Origin: Nymphaea colorata
Lineage: Eukaryota > Streptophyta > Magnoliopsida > Nymphaeales > Nymphaeaceae
Length of the DNA: 64,000 nucleotides
Direction of reading: 5' to 3'
Assembly: GCF_008831285.2 (NCBI RefSeq)
Contig: NC_045139.1
Location: 8,836,204-8,900,203, forward strand
Below the pieces are notes generated by a model. It saw only the letters and a list, made by a program, of their open reading frames with translations. It was not told the origin of the DNA and did no database searches. Shown here piece after piece: positions 46,072 to 57,493 of the stretch; position 1 is the stretch's first letter, and every line of letters begins with the position of its first letter. The position numbers were made by a program, and so were the translations under genes.

Positions 46072-46819
46072 TCTTAAATATAAGCATGTGGCTGGTGACT
46101 GCTTTCCCAGAAAACTGTGCACATGGAGGCGCCGGAACGTGTGATGTCAGACGCTGTTCCGGCACAACCCAACTCATTAAATTCTTCCCGCAGCCATTTA
46201 AAAGGAAGCTGGCTCTCGAGGGCACAGACCTAACAGTGGCATGTGTTGTTGGTGCCATTAATCGTCGACAGACGCTACAGAAATTGATGCCTACATTTAA
46301 TGCATCTGATCACAGCAGCAGGTGGAGAGGTTGTCGTAAAGAGTACCGTTTCGAAGGTGAAATCCCTTCAATCAAGTCGCAACCTCTGCGGCTCTACACC
46401 ACTACATTTTCATGGTCAACTAAAATTCTTCATTAATGTCTATTGTTAAGCTTTTCAGTTGTACTAAAACCTGGTTTCGATATATTTATAGGAAAACAGG
46501 TAGCTACCAAATCTTGGTATGCCACACATCGTTTAAACTGTAGATTTTAAGGAATTCAGATAATGTTGATTAAGTTATAAGTATAGAGTACAAGTTCTTC
46601 TAAGAATCTAAAATACTTTAAAAAAGACAAAAAATTTCATATAAGAAAACTCATTTGTTTCCTCATTTCCTCTCTCTCTCTCTCTCTCACTTCCTTTGAA
46701 GGGTATCTCATACTCTTTAAAAAACTTGTGTTTTATATTTGTAATTGAATCTCTATCATTCAAGCTCCTGCAATTGACAGTGAACATGATTTGGTATATG
46801 AGGGTATGGTACCTACCAG

Positions 46820-46822
46820 TTT

Positions 46823-46878
<56 letters not shown>

Positions 46879-46880
46879 AA
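46820..46880. repeat. Compound (CT)n/(TA)n microsatellite
   Basis: A CT run of about 20 bp is followed by interrupted TA repeats. A separate short (CT)n lies at 46669-46689. Both are in gene-free sequence. Confidence 0.93.
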
Positions 46881-47823
46881 ATTGGTGAATACCATATCGC
46901 TTGGGTAAAAGATAAAAACTAGGCCTCTTAAATTTATATTAAAAAGTGTTTTAAACAAGGCTAATCAACTAATGTGTTTATAAGTACTAAGTTTGTATAG
47001 ATATCATATTGTAGTTCAAGTTATTTTGTAAAAAAAAAAACTTTTCTATTATCAAAATTTTGATGTTGTAAGAGCAGTACATTTTTTTTATCATTAACAA
47101 AATTTTATAAAAATAAAAATGACTAACTTAATGTATCTTACTCATCAAATCATTTTTAAGATCTTGACTATAAGGTTAGATTATAGGAAAGGTACTTGAA
47201 TAATTGATTTTAACTATAAGTTTAGATTTATGTGCTGCACAAATGGCATGGTTTTTGCTAAAGTCTGATCCTTCGGTTGATGCCTGGTTTCCGTCCCTTA
47301 GCATTTACATTCTCTAGGCAGTGCCTCCATGCATACTCTAATGTCTTCTCATGGACTTTAGCTCGCACATCCCTAACATCATTTCCCATGCAGCTTCCAA
47401 ATACACCATAACTGCATTAATGTGATATTAGTCCTTTCAACTTTTGCCATTCTAAACAATGATTTTGCTTCTGCTTGTTGTTGACTGTGAGAAAAACAAA
47501 AAATTGTGCATTCCATCCTATCTTAGATTGGAGAAAGGTCAAGTTTACTCGGAAAATAAGTTAGTGGCTTGGATTTCGTAATCGTTTGTTCAAGGAACTG
47601 TAAAGAATATTTTATGTATGCGTCTTGCCTTTATCATATCTACAGATATAAATGATATATAGGCTTTTGATGTTTTCTCATTTTAGATGGACAAGAAACA
47701 CGGCATCATGGGTATTGAACTAATCATTGTTATCATTATTATTTAATAATAATAATTGTTATTAATCTTCTTAAAGGTCTTAAATTCAATCTGCTCGCCA
47801 AATGGTTCACAGAGTTCTTGTTG

Positions 47824-49077
47824 GAGATACTCCAAAGAGGTCGAAACCCTACACCCTATTTCCCTTACCTCTAGGGTTCAAAGTGGCTTCGGAACCTAGG
47901 TGGAGAGCTAGGATACGTGTTATTAGAGTGTTGCACATATTTACAGTCTAGAAAAAAACTTTTACTGACCTACCAATCCAACAATTAAGACTTTTGTTGG
48001 CAAACCATATAATTTAGTAGACATATTTATATTTGAAAATTTTGTTGCTGCTTGTCTAAATTTATTATCTGCTTAAATTTGTTTCTTTGGATGTCTTTCC
48101 TACGAGTGAGATCAGGTTACATGTTATGGCCATGACAAGGGGCCATGTGTTATGAGCAAAACGACTAGAATGCCAAAGATTGCCATATAAGGTTAAAATT
48201 GATATGGTAAAAAAAAAAAACCCTATAAAATGACTGAAAAGCCCCTAAGGTTAAATACGGTTTTGCATGTTAGCCGCATAACATGGAAATCGTTGTTCTC
48301 CTTACAACTCTACCTAACCCCAACTTGTCAATTGTCAACTGAAAAGGAAGAAGGAAAAAAAAAAAAAGAACTTCTACATAGAGATTCCACAAAACAATAC
48401 ATACAAGACAGGATGGGCGTCTGCCTCGGTGGGAACACGAACATTGTTTCACTGTTAATGACAAAATGGGCCCAACCCTAAAGTCTTCTTTTAATCTTCA
48501 TTTTCACACACTGTGAGATCGAAGATACCTTGAAGAGGCCAAAGCCCTTCATCCTTTTCCCGTGCTTTTAGAATCTAACACTGATTCGGGAGTGAAGAGC
48601 GGAACATCTGTCAACTAGAGTGTTGTGTATTTATCATTTGCAGAACATCTGAAAAGCCCCTCAAGTTAAATACAGTTTTGCATGTTAGCCGCATAACATG
48701 GAAATCGATCTCCTTACAACTCTACCTAACCCCAACTTGTCAATTGTTAACTGAAAAGGAAGAAGAAGGAAAAAAAACACTTCTACACAGAGATTCCACA
48801 AAACAATACATACAAGACCAGATGGGCATCTGCCTCGGTGGGAACACGAACATTGTTTCACTGTTAATGACAAAATGGACCACCCCTGGTCATTTTGGTG
48901 GGCCCAACCCTAAAGTCTTCTTCTAATCTTCATTTTCACATACTGGGTGAGATTGAAGATACCCTGAAGAGGCCAAAGCCCTTCATCCTTTTTTCCTGCT
49001 TCTAAAATCTAGCATTGATTCGGGAGTGGAGAGCGGAATATTTGTGAACTAAAGTGTTGTGTATTTACCATTTGCAG
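47824..49077. repeat. Tandem duplication of about 415 bp with an older diverged third copy
   Basis: Two similar copies, 48234-48648 and 48649-49077, share CTGAAAAGCCCC, GCATGTTAGCCGCATAACATGG, CCTAACCCCAACTTGTCAATTG, AGAGATTCCACAAAACAATAC and GAGTGTTGTGTATTTA-like words. The second has a short extra piece near 48882. A part at 47824-47946 (GGAGATACTCCAAAGAGGTC through TTAGAGTGTTGCACATATTTA) is a weaker match to the end of each unit. No gene or transposon domain is recognisable. Confidence 0.88.
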
Positions 49078-51338
49078 TTCAGATGAGTAGTGTCTATGGA
49101 AATCATCGTCGAATCCATATTGTCAGGTGAATCAAACCCGTGCACCTTGATCTTCCTTTGAAAATTTTACGAAAACAAACTCAATCAACTTTTACTGGGG
49201 TAACAAAAGCACGCTGAATCAGACCATGGTAACTACTAATTCCTAACTACTAAATCCTTGTTTATCTACCAAACGAAAGACCTATGTACATACACGAGGT
49301 TTGCTAAGAGTCTGGTATAGGTGAGATTAGTTGCTGTTTCCGTGATTGATTTAATTCAGATCCAGACCTAACTCATCAGCCCGACATGTAAGAACATCAA
49401 TTATGGGTTTCATGATGGATCCACTCCAGATCCGCATCCTACTCTTGAATTGACAAGTAACCCTAAGGAATTCAAAAAAAAAAAAAAGCAGAAGCGTCTT
49501 CCCAACTGGGACATCAATTAGGGGCAGGGTCAAGGGAGGCCCAGCTAGGGCTCTGCCCCCCTTCTTTTTTTTTTTTTTTTTTTTTTAATTTTACATTTTT
49601 TAAAATTATCTTATATAAAGATTTTGAAAAATGATATTTTTATTCATGTCAAAATCTTGAAACTATAATTAGGCCTCTCTCATGAAACTTCCTGGTTTCG
49701 GAACAGCAGTTTTTTCTTGTCATGTAATGTTGCCGGAGGGCCAACCCCAATGGGGAACCCAATTTGAGCTTCGATGACTGAGGTTAGTGAAATGGGCAAA
49801 GATTCTCGGATCTAGAAATTTACCCGGTGAAGGGGGACAAATACGTAAATTTCTAGTTGAGAAATATGAAAGAATACATCGCAAAAAGTGCATAATGTTT
49901 GGGTAAATTGCAGTTCAGGGCCCAAGTTTTAAAAGTAAATACATAAAGGCTCAACTTGTGATAAGTTCTTAGAAGCCGTCAAGAGAATGTTAACTTTTCA
50001 TATAAGATGATAGGAAGGCCTCTTCTAAGAACAAAAATGTTTTTCTTCAGCCAAGAGAAGAGTGGTTTTCTGAAATACCTTTTGAAAATAAACAAAGGTT
50101 TCACTTAAGAAAACTCATTTGATTCCTTTTCTCTTTCTTTTAAAGTATTTCGGTCTCTTAGAAATCAACTTGGTTTATATCTTTGAAACTTAATCTCCAT
50201 CTTTGTTCTCCTGCTTAAATGATTCCTATTAATGTATGGAAATTACTTTTTTTTTTTTTTTTCATGTGTATAGTATTGGGGCCCGTCAAACGGGCCATAA
50301 CTTCCGGGCGACCGCCGTTGGAGCACAGGGACAGGACAAACGAGTCATGGGACTCGTCAATTTTCCTGTAATTTTTCATTAAGAATGGTATGGAACAAGG
50401 ACGCGACGTGAAAGCAGACTGGAGTGTTGTTACGACAGAGCGTGCATTGGAGGTGACGTCCGAGCGGATTTTATTGCTGCCCACAAGAGATCTTTGTCTT
50501 GCACCGGTACTGCCTTGGCCAAGCATGGCAGGACGTCACGAGTCCGAACAGCAATATATATCTGTATCTTTTGTCATAAGCTGAAAAGAAGGTTTCATGA
50601 AGGGTTTTGCCAATCACATATAGTTTCGTTGGCTCAAAAGAGATTGTGCTTATATTTGCATTAAGTTCATGACATAAACATTCATGACGTACCTCACTAA
50701 AAGTATCAGTCACACTATTTTTACTGACATTTTTCTCAATCAGTAAAATGCTTTCTTTTTTTTTTAATGGTATGTTCTTAAAATAATTCGACTGTTTTTA
50801 TAAGCATGAACCAAGTCCAATGTGATAAGGTTGGTTCGTAGAATGGAAATTAGAACTAAAAGGCGTAATTAATCTCACCTGAACCTCATTGCTCTTACCT
50901 TTGCAGTCTGTTGCATTCTGGCCTGACTACACTACAAAATCCCTCTTTTCTTTTCTTTTCTTTCTTTGATCTAGCTTCGGATTTCATAGGAATCGTGGAC
51001 AGTATATTGGCAGGCCCGCTCTTGCAAAATCCTGAACTCTTCTTCTTGTTCTTTTATCTAATAAATGGGAGGTAGCCTGTTTTGTGGCGAGGAACTTTGG
51101 CCATGTGGGTACAAGTCTTGTTCATAAATAGTGACTCTAGTTTTTTAGAGTCACTCAGCCATCTAATTTGTACATTTTAATCAAACATGATGAACGATTA
51201 AGAGAAAAATAAAGAAAAAAGATGATGAACATTTTTGTCATCTAATATTAGTTTACTCTTCTCAACAATCCATCTGCTTTAACTGGGTGGCCTTAGTTAG
51301 GTGGCTAGGTGACACTATATAACTATAATCACCGTTCA
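49078..51338. other. Gene-free sequence with degraded repeats
   Basis: A GGGGCAGGGTCAAGGGAGGCCC stretch before a T-tract (about 49515-49590) and AAAATCTTGAAACT near 49652 look like a decayed plant MITE. GC-rich sequence at 50280-50540 has open frames on both strands without recognisable domains. No gene was identified. Confidence 0.4.
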
Positions 51339-51456
<118 letters not shown>

Positions 51457-52025
51457 TGCTGCACCCACATTTTTTGAAGTTGTAGTACTTTGTACCTACA
51501 TATTATTACATACTTGAACCCATGCTCATGTGACTTAGCGTTGTTACTTTGGCTATTCTCTCTCCCATTTTGCATTTTGCATTTTGCCATAAGAAAGATG
51601 CTGTAGAGCATGTAATATATCATCCATCAAAATAAGTTCATAACACCACCCACCTCCTTTCCCCACAAGAAGCAGATATATATTTAAATAAATTAACAAA
51701 TATTTGTTTACTTCCATGAATTTATTTATTTGTACGTTAGGAAAGTCAAGTCCTGTGTTTGTTATGAGCTGGCAGCCATTGTCTCTTGGTTCAAGAACTC
51801 TAAGATTTCAAAAGCAAACATTGAAAGTCAAGCTCACCCTTATATTTCGAATATTGTATAATGACTGCTTATAAACAGATTATTCTATAAGTTATTTCAG
51901 TAGGATAAGATCGACCGATCCTGCTGACAAGGGCTTCCACTAATCTTGCAAGAGCAACTTGAACAAGCAATGATCATGTCACCGGAAGATTCAGAAATTT
52001 GATGCCCTTTTGAATACGTGAAACT

Positions 52026-52217
52026 AGAGGTGGAGCCACATATGGGCTGTTTCTGGTGCGGGCAGTTGCCCACACAAATCCAAAAAGTTTTCTTGATTTT
52101 CAAATGAATATTTTTAAAGATTTACTATCTTATTTATATGAGTGCCCCTTCAAACTTGAAAATCTAGGAAGATTAACACATTAAAATGAAATTTTTTCTG
52201 ACTCCGCCACTCGCACG
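52026..52217. mobile_element. Decayed MITE with GAGGTGGAGCCA / TGACTCCGCCACTC ends
   Basis: The left end reads AGAGGTGGAGCCA; the complement of the right end reads GAGTGGCGGAGTCA. Such GTGGCGGAGCCA-type ends are common on dispersed non-coding elements in plants. Inside are AT-rich words such as TTGATTTTCAAATG. No clear target duplication is seen. Confidence 0.5.
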
Positions 52218-54017
52218 AAACTATAAGCTGCCCTGTATAAGTCAAGAACATCCACTAGCAGATTCAAGTAACTGATCATGGAAGTCTAAAACTGGCTGAT
52301 ACAGAAAAATTAAGTAGCAGGATTTGCGTTATGGCTTACACCGAAAGGATTGCTTTAAAGACTCCAATTTAACTGGTTGAATCAGTTTTAAAATTGGGAG
52401 AAGCAAGATTCAGACCTTACATCGTGACAAATTTCTTTGTTAAATGCTAGTAATAAGCATTTAATGACCACATTAATTTCATCCCAATTGATGAAAGTCA
52501 GGATTGGGCGCCCAGTTTCCTTTAAAATTAATGTTTGGAGTGCATATTTCTTGTCACAATTAGGCCTGGCCCAGCCCAATAAGAGCTGATCTGGGTCGGC
52601 CCGATGTCCAAAACCCGAACCTGGGCCGATGCCCAAAACCCGAGCTCGGGCCCTGCCCGGTCCGGTTATAATTAAAAAAATATTTTTTAAAATATAAAAT
52701 ATATTTATAATGATTGAATTGGAAGTTAATCAACGTTTACGGGATGCATTCATGCTATTCTATTTCAATAGTTTTGGACTTAATTTGGATCATTTGGATT
52801 TGAATGTTTATTTACCAAGAGAAGTGAGAAATTGTGTTCCTAGGTCCATAAATTTTCTCAGGTGCATATGCAATATGTTACATGTCAGAGAGATGGGAGC
52901 AAAGGAGGAAGACTAATTTGGTCCTTGTTTTTTAATTATAAGCAGGCCTTTTTAAAATATTCCTAGATAAGGTCATGTCCGGGTGTGTTCACATGTTCCC
53001 TATATATCATGGTCAATGGGTTTATTTTATTTTCAAACCTATGGTTTCTATTGAAAATTTCCCTGCAACTATTCTTCAAAAAATCTGAAAATGAATTTGA
53101 ACAGAATCTTAAGTGCGGTGCTGGATCCATCGCCCACGACAAACATCAAACACCTTTTTATTGGATCACAAGGGGAATCTGGATTGGATTGGGTTCAAAC
53201 GTAAAAAAAGAATATGGGAATGAAATAAATGATATACACTATAGTGAAAATCAAATACAAGCCATAAAGTTGAAAAATTACCATACTTTTCCACTAAATC
53301 ACTATACTGTCTTCATATCACAATTTGACTGAACTTTCATTCGGGTTTTAAAAGTATCTCTTGAACATGCATCATGGTAAACACACTATGTTTATATAAG
53401 AAATTTTTTATAATGTGGACTGAATTATAATTTTAAAATTTAAATATCATTTTTCAAAATTTTTATATAGTGAAAGTAATTTTTTTCAAGTTTATATAGT
53501 ACGATCCAACATGACCATAGAAAGCACAAACCTTCAGCCTTGACCTCCTCCTCATCCTCATCCAACCATAGAAAACATAGAGTTTGGTGATTGTACTAGT
53601 TGCGGGTGTTAGTAAATTTTATAACAAGCATGCATACATCGTCTATATCAAATTCTTCACATTTTTCAGTAGTTGGTTACAAAATGGACCTTTCAAAAAC
53701 ATATGGTAGAGTGTCATTGAATTTTTTGTATGTACAGCATGATCAGGTTGGGGAGTCACCCGACTTTGGATCAAGATTAGGATCAAATATACTACTGCAT
53801 CCTTCTTGTTTCTCATAAATGGTGAAGTTCCTGGGAAATTTAAAGGAATGAGAGGGTTGAGAAAGGGGGATGCTATGTCTCTGTTGATGTTCCTAATTGT
53901 CATGGAGATTCTCTAGAGAGTGGAAGTTGCAACGCCTTTTAACATTTTAAGCTCTAAATTAACATGCACGCAGAACTTAAAAGTAAGTCCATAGTATAAG
54001 CCACATGGGTGCAAGCA
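52218..54017. other. Gene-free sequence with short degraded repeats
   Basis: A GGGCCGATGCCCAAAACCCG-rich stretch at 52560-52665 resembles the GC-rich end of a plant MITE. The rest is AT-rich without recognisable exons. Confidence 0.35.
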
Positions 54018-54329
54018 CTATGTGGGTACGGATACGGAGATATAGGTATGGGAACGGTAGCTTTAGAAAATATGAGATGAAGATACAACATTTTATATAT
54101 ATATATATATATATATGCAACATTTAACTAAACAAATGATATGAATAAAACATTATATGTTAGTGAACGATAACTCTGAAAAACAAAATGAAAATTGAGT
54201 TAGAAAAACTTAAGTCAAGTAAAATTAAGTAGTGTGAATCATTTTCGAGCTAAAAAGTATCCAAGATTGTCAAGTACCCATTTTAGGTATGGTAAGGTGA
54301 CATGGGTACCTGCATACCCTTATGCATAG
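54018..54329. mobile_element. Possible relative of the nested hAT-like element
   Basis: The left part, CTATGTGGGTACGGATACGG, resembles the CTATGTCACACGGATACGG end of the element at 8601-9581. On the right, GGTATGG, GGGTACC and CATACCC words precede CATAG. No 8-bp target duplication could be matched, so the borders are uncertain. An (AT)n run lies at about 54090-54117. Confidence 0.35.
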
Positions 54330-55990
54330 TCTATGATTTTCAATTCAGAAATGTCTTTGTTGGAGCCACCTTTTGGTTGTATTAGGAAAAAGTTCCCCGA
54401 TGTTTTAAACTTTGCTAAAACAACTCGCACTTTTTCCAACAAAACTGATTTATAGAATCCCATTTTTATGATCCTTCCTTAATTTTAAAAAACTGCATAG
54501 CTTAAATTAAATCGTAATAGTGCCTCTTCGTTCACATTTTATGGTGGTGTATGTAATTCTTTTTTGACTTAATGACTATGAAAAAAGTTTTTTTTTTAAG
54601 CAGACTTCAAAATACTTTACAAGGACCACATTTTGCGGTTTCATGGACGCCTGATCTTGGAATAAAAGTTAATAAAAGTAACGTATTAATGAGAACCGAC
54701 GGAACCAGCAAGTGAGTAATCCTCCTTTCGTGCGTGCAGCGTTGGCCGCAACACATGCCGTGCTTTTCCTTTGCTGCACTGCTGATGAGACAGAGAACGA
54801 CCTGCTATTTGATTTTAAAAGAGTCACCCACTAAGTGGTTTAACTTGCTTTCAAGCCTAATGATAATTTTTCTTGATTAACTTAGTATCACCAAAGGCAG
54901 TAAGACGAGAATACGAAGAGTGTTAAAGTTGAAAAAGAAATGAGATCTGGAACCATATGTGTACCTAAAGTGCAAAATGGTCTTGTGGTTAGCCAACAAA
55001 GAGATGAAATGGGAACTTTGTTTGAGAGTGCCCGTGACATCAATCCATTGTAATCCATTGTGTTATTAAAAAGACAGAGAGAAGAGGGAGGAAACACCGA
55101 TATGCAAGTTGAAGAACAGCAGATTGAAGCACTAAAAACAGACCTGGTATCCAAAGAAGATGAGGAGATGCTTTAAGATGAAATATTCCTACTATTCATC
55201 CAAAAAATATAAACTGGGTAGCTGCTTATCCTTGTTCAATTGAAGACCCAGAATCCAGTCTCAGTTATGTTGTTCAGTATCCTGAGTTTTTCACAACATT
55301 GCCTGCCTAAGGTTTGCTTGTGAGAGTTCACCTGCGTTATCTTAAAAACATCTTATTCTAAATTCTCATTTGAGTCTAATCCTAGTAGATCAGGGTGAGC
55401 CACCAGGTACCATCCGAATGGAAGAGTGTAAAATCATGGTAGAATGAACATAAATTTGAAGTGGACTTGACTGAGAAATTTTCTGATCCGAATCTGGATT
55501 CAGCTTGACAGTACAGATCTACTGACTTCTGATGGATGTAGGTTTCACCTCAATGGTACAGGATCAGTTTTTGTAGGCCTGTAGCCCTGCTCAGTGGATG
55601 GAAACCGAATAAAGGAGAAAAGGGGCAGCTAAGTATTGACAGATGCTATCGAGAAAAACCTCTCTATCCCTCTCTGTGTGAAAGTGTATCAGGATACATG
55701 TGTAGAGAGAAAGAGGACAAAGGCAATGAAATTACTAAAGGCGATATGTGCAAGCATAACCATACCCCCTCTCACTCTCTCTGAAGTGCATTATTATGGA
55801 TGTGCTGTGGGTCTGCCACACATGGTGCCAAAGACAAAACCATAATTATCAACCAACCCCCTCCCGTTTCACGTGCTTCTTCCATGTCCTCCTCTCAATT
55901 ATGCAGTGTAAAGAAAAACACATGAGCCAGTTCTCACCTCCCTCATTGGCAACTGGCATTCCACCCAGAACACAAGAACTGCTCTGGACT
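54330..55990. other. Gene-free sequence upstream of the DUF538 gene
   Basis: AT-rich sequence with scattered short open frames on both strands and no recognised domains. The last few hundred bases probably include the promoter of the DUF538 gene; I found no decisive TATA box. Confidence 0.35.
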
Positions 55991-56214
55991 CTCTGACCCA
56001 TCTTCCCAAAACCCCCCAATCAACCTCCATCCCCCTCATTTCACCCCTCCTTTTCTCCCTGCCGCCTCCCCAGTTTTTACTCTCTCTCTCTCTCTCTAAG
56101 ATCTCCAAGATCTCCAGAGTCCCCATCTTCCTTTTCTTCATTACCTCCACTTCTCCCTTCCGAAATCACACCTTTCTTCTTTCATCCTTCTCACTTGTGG
56201 CAAACCTCATAAAA
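55991..56214 (+). promoter_or_regulatory. Pyrimidine-rich 5' leader of the DUF538 gene
   Basis: The 220 bp before the start codon are strongly C/T-rich and include a (CT)n run at 56078-56097. They end CATAAAAATG, an A-rich context suited to plant initiation. This is typical of a transcribed plant leader. Confidence 0.6.
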
Positions 56215-57493
56215 ATGTTTCCTTTCTCTTTCCCACCAAGAATTCTTCTTGCCATCCTCGTCATTCTCCTGGTCATCGATTTCTCAGCCTCCCAGAAAGA
56301 CGCAGAGCCCGAAACCATTTATGACGTCCTGAAAATCCACGGCCTTCCAATTGGGCTGCTGCCCAAAGGAGTGAGCAATTTCAGCATAGATGCTGAGGGG
56401 AACTTTGAGGTCCATCTGGATCAGGCCTGCAATACAAAGTTTGAGAACCAAGTACACTATGAGAAGAATATATCGGGTACCCTGAGCTATGGGCAGATTG
56501 GGGCTGTTTCTGGTATCTCTGCCCAGGAACTCTTCCTTTGGTTCCCTGTGAAGGGCATCAGAGTGGACGTTCCCAGCTCCGGCCTGATCTATTTTGATGT
56601 GGGTGTCATCTACAAACAGTTCTCGCTGTCCCTATTTGAGATACCACGCGAATGCAGGGTGGTTGATCATGACAATGCTCCTGATCTTCTTCAGGGAAAA
56701 AGGATTGCTGATGCTGTTCTTAAGGTATATTGGATTCTTCATTTTTCATGCTCTACGATTCTTTCTTGGCCATCTTGTTGCAGGTGTACTGGCTCTCCTT
56801 TTGCTGTTTCGTTTTTTTTTTTTTTCCTTTTCTTCCTCAATTCTGTATTAGGTAATTGTTCACGCGTTTCTTTTGCTTCATTTCTGCTTCGATGCCTACT
56901 GAAAGATTTAAGTCAATGTCTGGATTTGTTAGTTTTTTCATCACTTCCTGAGTTTGATATGTTTGGTCAAGTAAGTGGAATTCTTCTGTCAGATCTACGC
57001 AACTAAAGAAAGGCGATCATCCGCATCTCCTGGTTCCAAATTGTTCGTGCACTTACAGGACTAAGATTTATTCTCTTCTCCCTTTGTTATGCTATTTTTG
57101 CCACTGATCATCATAAATATGCAACTCTGCTCTTGCCTCTGACTTTCGGTTTTCTATACCATCTTTTAGATGGTAGAAAACATCGAAGTTGTTGGCTGTC
57201 ATAGCGAAAATACTATTACATAGAAGATTACCCACGGAGAGTTTCCAGTTTACATTTGACAGTAGGACATGACTGTTGAACCTTCACTGAGGTCTTATAG
57301 TTTTTGCAGTATCTTTTTGAAGCTGTACATTGTGTTCTGCTATTTGATATCCTCTCAAGTTGATCTATACAATGTTGCGTCCCTAGTTTTTATAAAAAAC
57401 ATAGCTGAAATTCTTAAGATTGTTCTTTGACAGAGCACAAAGGGAAAGCTCCGCTATGAATATGATCAGGATGTTCAAATGGCCGTGCTATGA
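56215..57493 (+). CDS. DUF538 family secreted protein, 2 exons, 189 aa
   Basis: Plant-specific DUF538 protein (the family of SVB, smaller with variable branches); its biochemical function is not established. Exons: 56215-56724 and 57434-57493; 570 bp, in frame, with AAG|GTATAT and GACAG|AGC junctions. Residues 1 to about 27 form a signal peptide (MFPFSFPPRILLAILVILL...). The domain spans about 35-165: YDVLKIHGLPIGLLPKGV, then YEKNISGTLSYGQI, GISAQELFLWFPVKGIRVDV and SGLIYFDVGVIYKQFSLSLF. The short second exon adds STKGKLRYEYDQDVQMAVL. An in-frame GTG 18 bp upstream is not used, because the ATG at 56215 starts the signal peptide. The leader is pyrimidine-rich. It looks intact. Confidence 0.92.

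Noticed and set aside
54888-55154. Minus-strand open frame of 88 codons
   Set aside because: It is Ser/Cys/Leu-rich with no domain, no splice context and no family resemblance; probably chance.
56197-56214. Upstream start of the DUF538 protein
   Set aside because: The codon at 56197 is GTG; the ATG at 56215 gives a clean signal peptide and an A-rich initiation context.
56725-57006. Continuation of the DUF538 frame past 56724
   Set aside because: It is intron read-through. The family-typical C-terminus is encoded at 57434-57493 after a good acceptor.
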